In this document: one piece after another, positions 63,801 to 64,000 of the stretch
How the letters are laid out: the number at the start of each line of letters is the position of its first letter
Position numbering within the stretch: the stretch's first letter is position 1
NCBI GenBank assembly: GCA_963680875.1
Contig: OY804588.1
Location: forward strand, 73,866,829 to 73,930,828
DNA from: Bathymodiolus brooksi
Lineage: Eukaryota > Mollusca > Bivalvia > Mytilida > Modiolidae
Direction: 5' to 3'
DNA: 64,000 bases
The notes under the pieces: model-generated
What the model was told of the DNA's origin: nothing
Seen by the model: only the letters and a program-made list of their open reading frames with translations
The model's database searches: none
Position numbers and translations under genes: made by a program

Positions 63801-64000
63801 ATGATGATTAACACTATACATACCAAGTCTGAAACTGTTTTCTGGTCCATTCAAATTTATGGTCATAATGTCTGAATCTTAATGGTCCAGGAAACAGTTG
63901 ATTGAACTCATAATTTGGAGTTGTCATGATGACAAAGTTAGGGTTGATACATCCAAATACCATCTTGATAACATTCTTCAAATCATCTTCATACAAATGT
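57608..64000 (-). CDS. HENMT1: HENMT1, small-RNA 2'-O-methyltransferase (C-terminal exons, 5' part beyond window)
   Basis: Exons: 64000-63824 (cut by the window edge), 61060-60892, 59763-59561, 57827-57608; all GT-AG with matching phases. Known: HENMT1/Hen1 uses S-adenosylmethionine to methylate the 2'-OH of piRNA 3' ends in germ cells. Seen: the first in-window residues HL are in the position of the family's ExxEHL metal site, then [13 protein letters not shown] and the family block [18 protein letters not shown], whose DHKFEW His is also a metal ligand. Exon 2 continues [20 protein letters not shown] and [10 protein letters not shown]. The C-terminal part is family-specific and weakly conserved. 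The N-terminal SAM-binding motifs should lie to the right of the window. Confidence 0.88.
57931..58232. mobile_element. MITE with TAA target duplication, 5' of HENMT1 last exon
   Basis: Ends GGGAACGACCATTTAACTTG / CAAGTTAAATGGTCGATCCC, flanked by TAA (57928-57930, 58233-58235). Lies 104 bp upstream of the last exon. Confidence 0.75.
58285..58540 (+). repeat. Near full-length tRNA-derived SINE in HENMT1 intron
   Basis: Head GATCGTATGGTAGTTGGATT, B-box-like GTTGGAATCCCGATCA, core, GGTTTCCTCCACCAATAAAA and tail TTTTAAACACCATAA. Confidence 0.8.
58690..59595 (-). repeat. Tandem array, 36-bp unit x ~25: HENMT1 exon end plus donor
   Basis: The gene-sense unit GTGAGTAGAATGTCTGTGTA + ATACTGATGACTTAAG consists of the donor and the last ~30 bp of the preceding exon. 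Every unit thus offers a donor in the same context. Stops (TAA, TGA) appear if a distal donor is used. Confidence 0.9.
59561..59763 (-). CDS. HENMT1: HENMT1 exon whose 3' end is the first unit of a 36-bp array
   Basis: 203 bp, phase 0 to 2. Starts [20 protein letters not shown], then [12 protein letters not shown], an acidic run (YDDDE) and [12 protein letters not shown]. The donor GTGAGT lies in the first 36-bp repeat unit; about 24 more copies of exon end plus donor follow in the intron. Confidence 0.8.
59793..59930. repeat. Long hairpin beside a HENMT1 acceptor
   Basis: AGTCTTTTGTTGAGGTCAAT + ACGAGTTTTTAT pairs with ATAAAAACTCGTATTGACC + GATACAAAAGACT, ~40-bp arms, starting ~30 bp upstream (gene sense) of the exon at 59763. 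A third copy of the ACGAGTTTT edge is at 60285. Confidence 0.75.
59931..60379. other. HENMT1 intron between exon copies
   Basis: GAAAGTGAAACCAAGTC occurs twice (about 59950 and 60267), suggesting an old duplication around the exon copy; nothing else seen. Confidence 0.45.
60380..60471 (-). pseudogene. Duplicated, dead copy of the HENMT1 59.7-kb exon
   Basis: Acceptor TTTTAG at 60473-60472, then [20 protein letters not shown] followed by IS and a TAA at 60405-60403. The functional exon continues with LELN at that point. Similarity extends about 90 bp including the acceptor. Inclusion would truncate the protein. Confidence 0.7.
60892..61060 (-). CDS. HENMT1: HENMT1 exon: end of methyltransferase fold
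   Basis: 169 bp, phase 2 to 0. Encodes [40 protein letters not shown] and an acidic stretch ending DGMYSL. The GVG/GIGEGP and CSQ-A-hydrophobic pattern matches the last strands of Hen1 methyltransferases. Acceptor TTTTGTCAG, donor GTAAGT. Confidence 0.85.
61155..61405 (-). repeat. Near full-length tRNA-derived SINE in HENMT1 intron
   Basis: Best-preserved B box of the window (complement of GCAGGATTCGAACTCACAAC). Lies about 95 bp upstream of the 60.9-61.06 kb exon. Confidence 0.8.
61406..61769. other. HENMT1 intron with hammerhead-like relic
   Basis: Minus strand 61515-61415 has TTAATGAAGGTTTATCTAGA then AATGTGTCGTGC, aligning with the 67-bp unit of 34.6-35.5 kb; the rest is unassigned. Confidence 0.4.
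61770..63680. repeat. Tandem array, 36-bp unit x ~53 in HENMT1 intron
   Basis: Plus-strand unit GTGAGTTCTACCTGTTACCT + GTGGACTGTTGTTACA. Highly homogeneous 1.9 kb. In gene sense each unit contains CCACAG/GTAACAG, a donor-like site. 36 is divisible by three, giving spurious 437-502-codon frames. Confidence 0.9.
63824..64000 (-). CDS. HENMT1: HENMT1 exon with catalytic His region (partial)
   Basis: The open frame runs from the window edge to donor GTATGT, phase 2 out (last codon TG plus G gives Trp). It contains [20 protein letters not shown], then the hydrophobic strand NFVIMTTPN and the DHKFEWTR block. This is the segment by which I recognise the gene. Confidence 0.9.

Overview
This is eukaryotic, animal nuclear DNA, most likely from a bivalve mollusc. 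The evidence is spliced genes with GT-AG introns, tRNA-derived SINEs and other dispersed repeats of a type I associate with bivalve genomes, decayed reverse-transcriptase copies, and a very heavy load of minisatellites. By my count tandem arrays fill about half of the window. I see no prokaryotic genes, operons or CRISPR arrays.

Two real genes can be assembled, both on the minus strand. (1) Positions 2424-36405 hold 13 coding exons whose phases agree at every junction but one. They encode a membrane protein of about 598 residues: an N-terminal EGF-like domain with all six cysteines, seven membrane segments resembling the THH1/TOM1/TPRA1 type, a complete RING-CH (MARCH-type, C4HC3) ubiquitin-ligase domain split over two exons, two more membrane segments, and a C-terminal tail containing a coding minisatellite. 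A poly(A) signal lies at 2249-2254, and a candidate TATA box with 5'UTR exon lies near 38.3 kb. (2) From 57608 to the right edge lies the 3' part of HENMT1, the piRNA 3'-terminal 2'-O-methyltransferase. Four exons are present, with the metal-binding His region in the exon cut by the window edge. A duplicated dead copy of one exon lies at 60.4 kb.

Layout: 1-2.3 kb, two decayed RT copies; 2.3-36.5 kb, the RING-CH gene, with introns holding different arrays, SINEs, MITEs and a 3.65-kb terminal-inverted-repeat element; 36.5-57.6 kb, an intergenic region made mainly of arrays (29-bp x ~110, 53-bp x ~42, 62-bp x ~18, 51-bp x ~100, 20/29-bp) plus an RT relic; 57.6-64 kb, HENMT1.

The most striking pattern is that tandem duplication repeatedly starts at 5' splice sites and spreads into the downstream intron. 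It occurs at the sixth-membrane-segment exon (124 bp x 3), the fifth-segment exon (about 55-bp partial copy), the linker exon (57 bp x 13) and a HENMT1 exon (36 bp x ~25). Three of these arrays carry copies of the exon end plus its donor; the 57-bp array starts at the donor itself. Other observations are a ~2.9-kb inverted array (near-palindrome), an array with a hammerhead-ribozyme-like core, an array carrying a B-box-like motif in every unit, and a minisatellite built from an RT catalytic motif. All calls come from reading the sequence; no alignment, folding or search was run.
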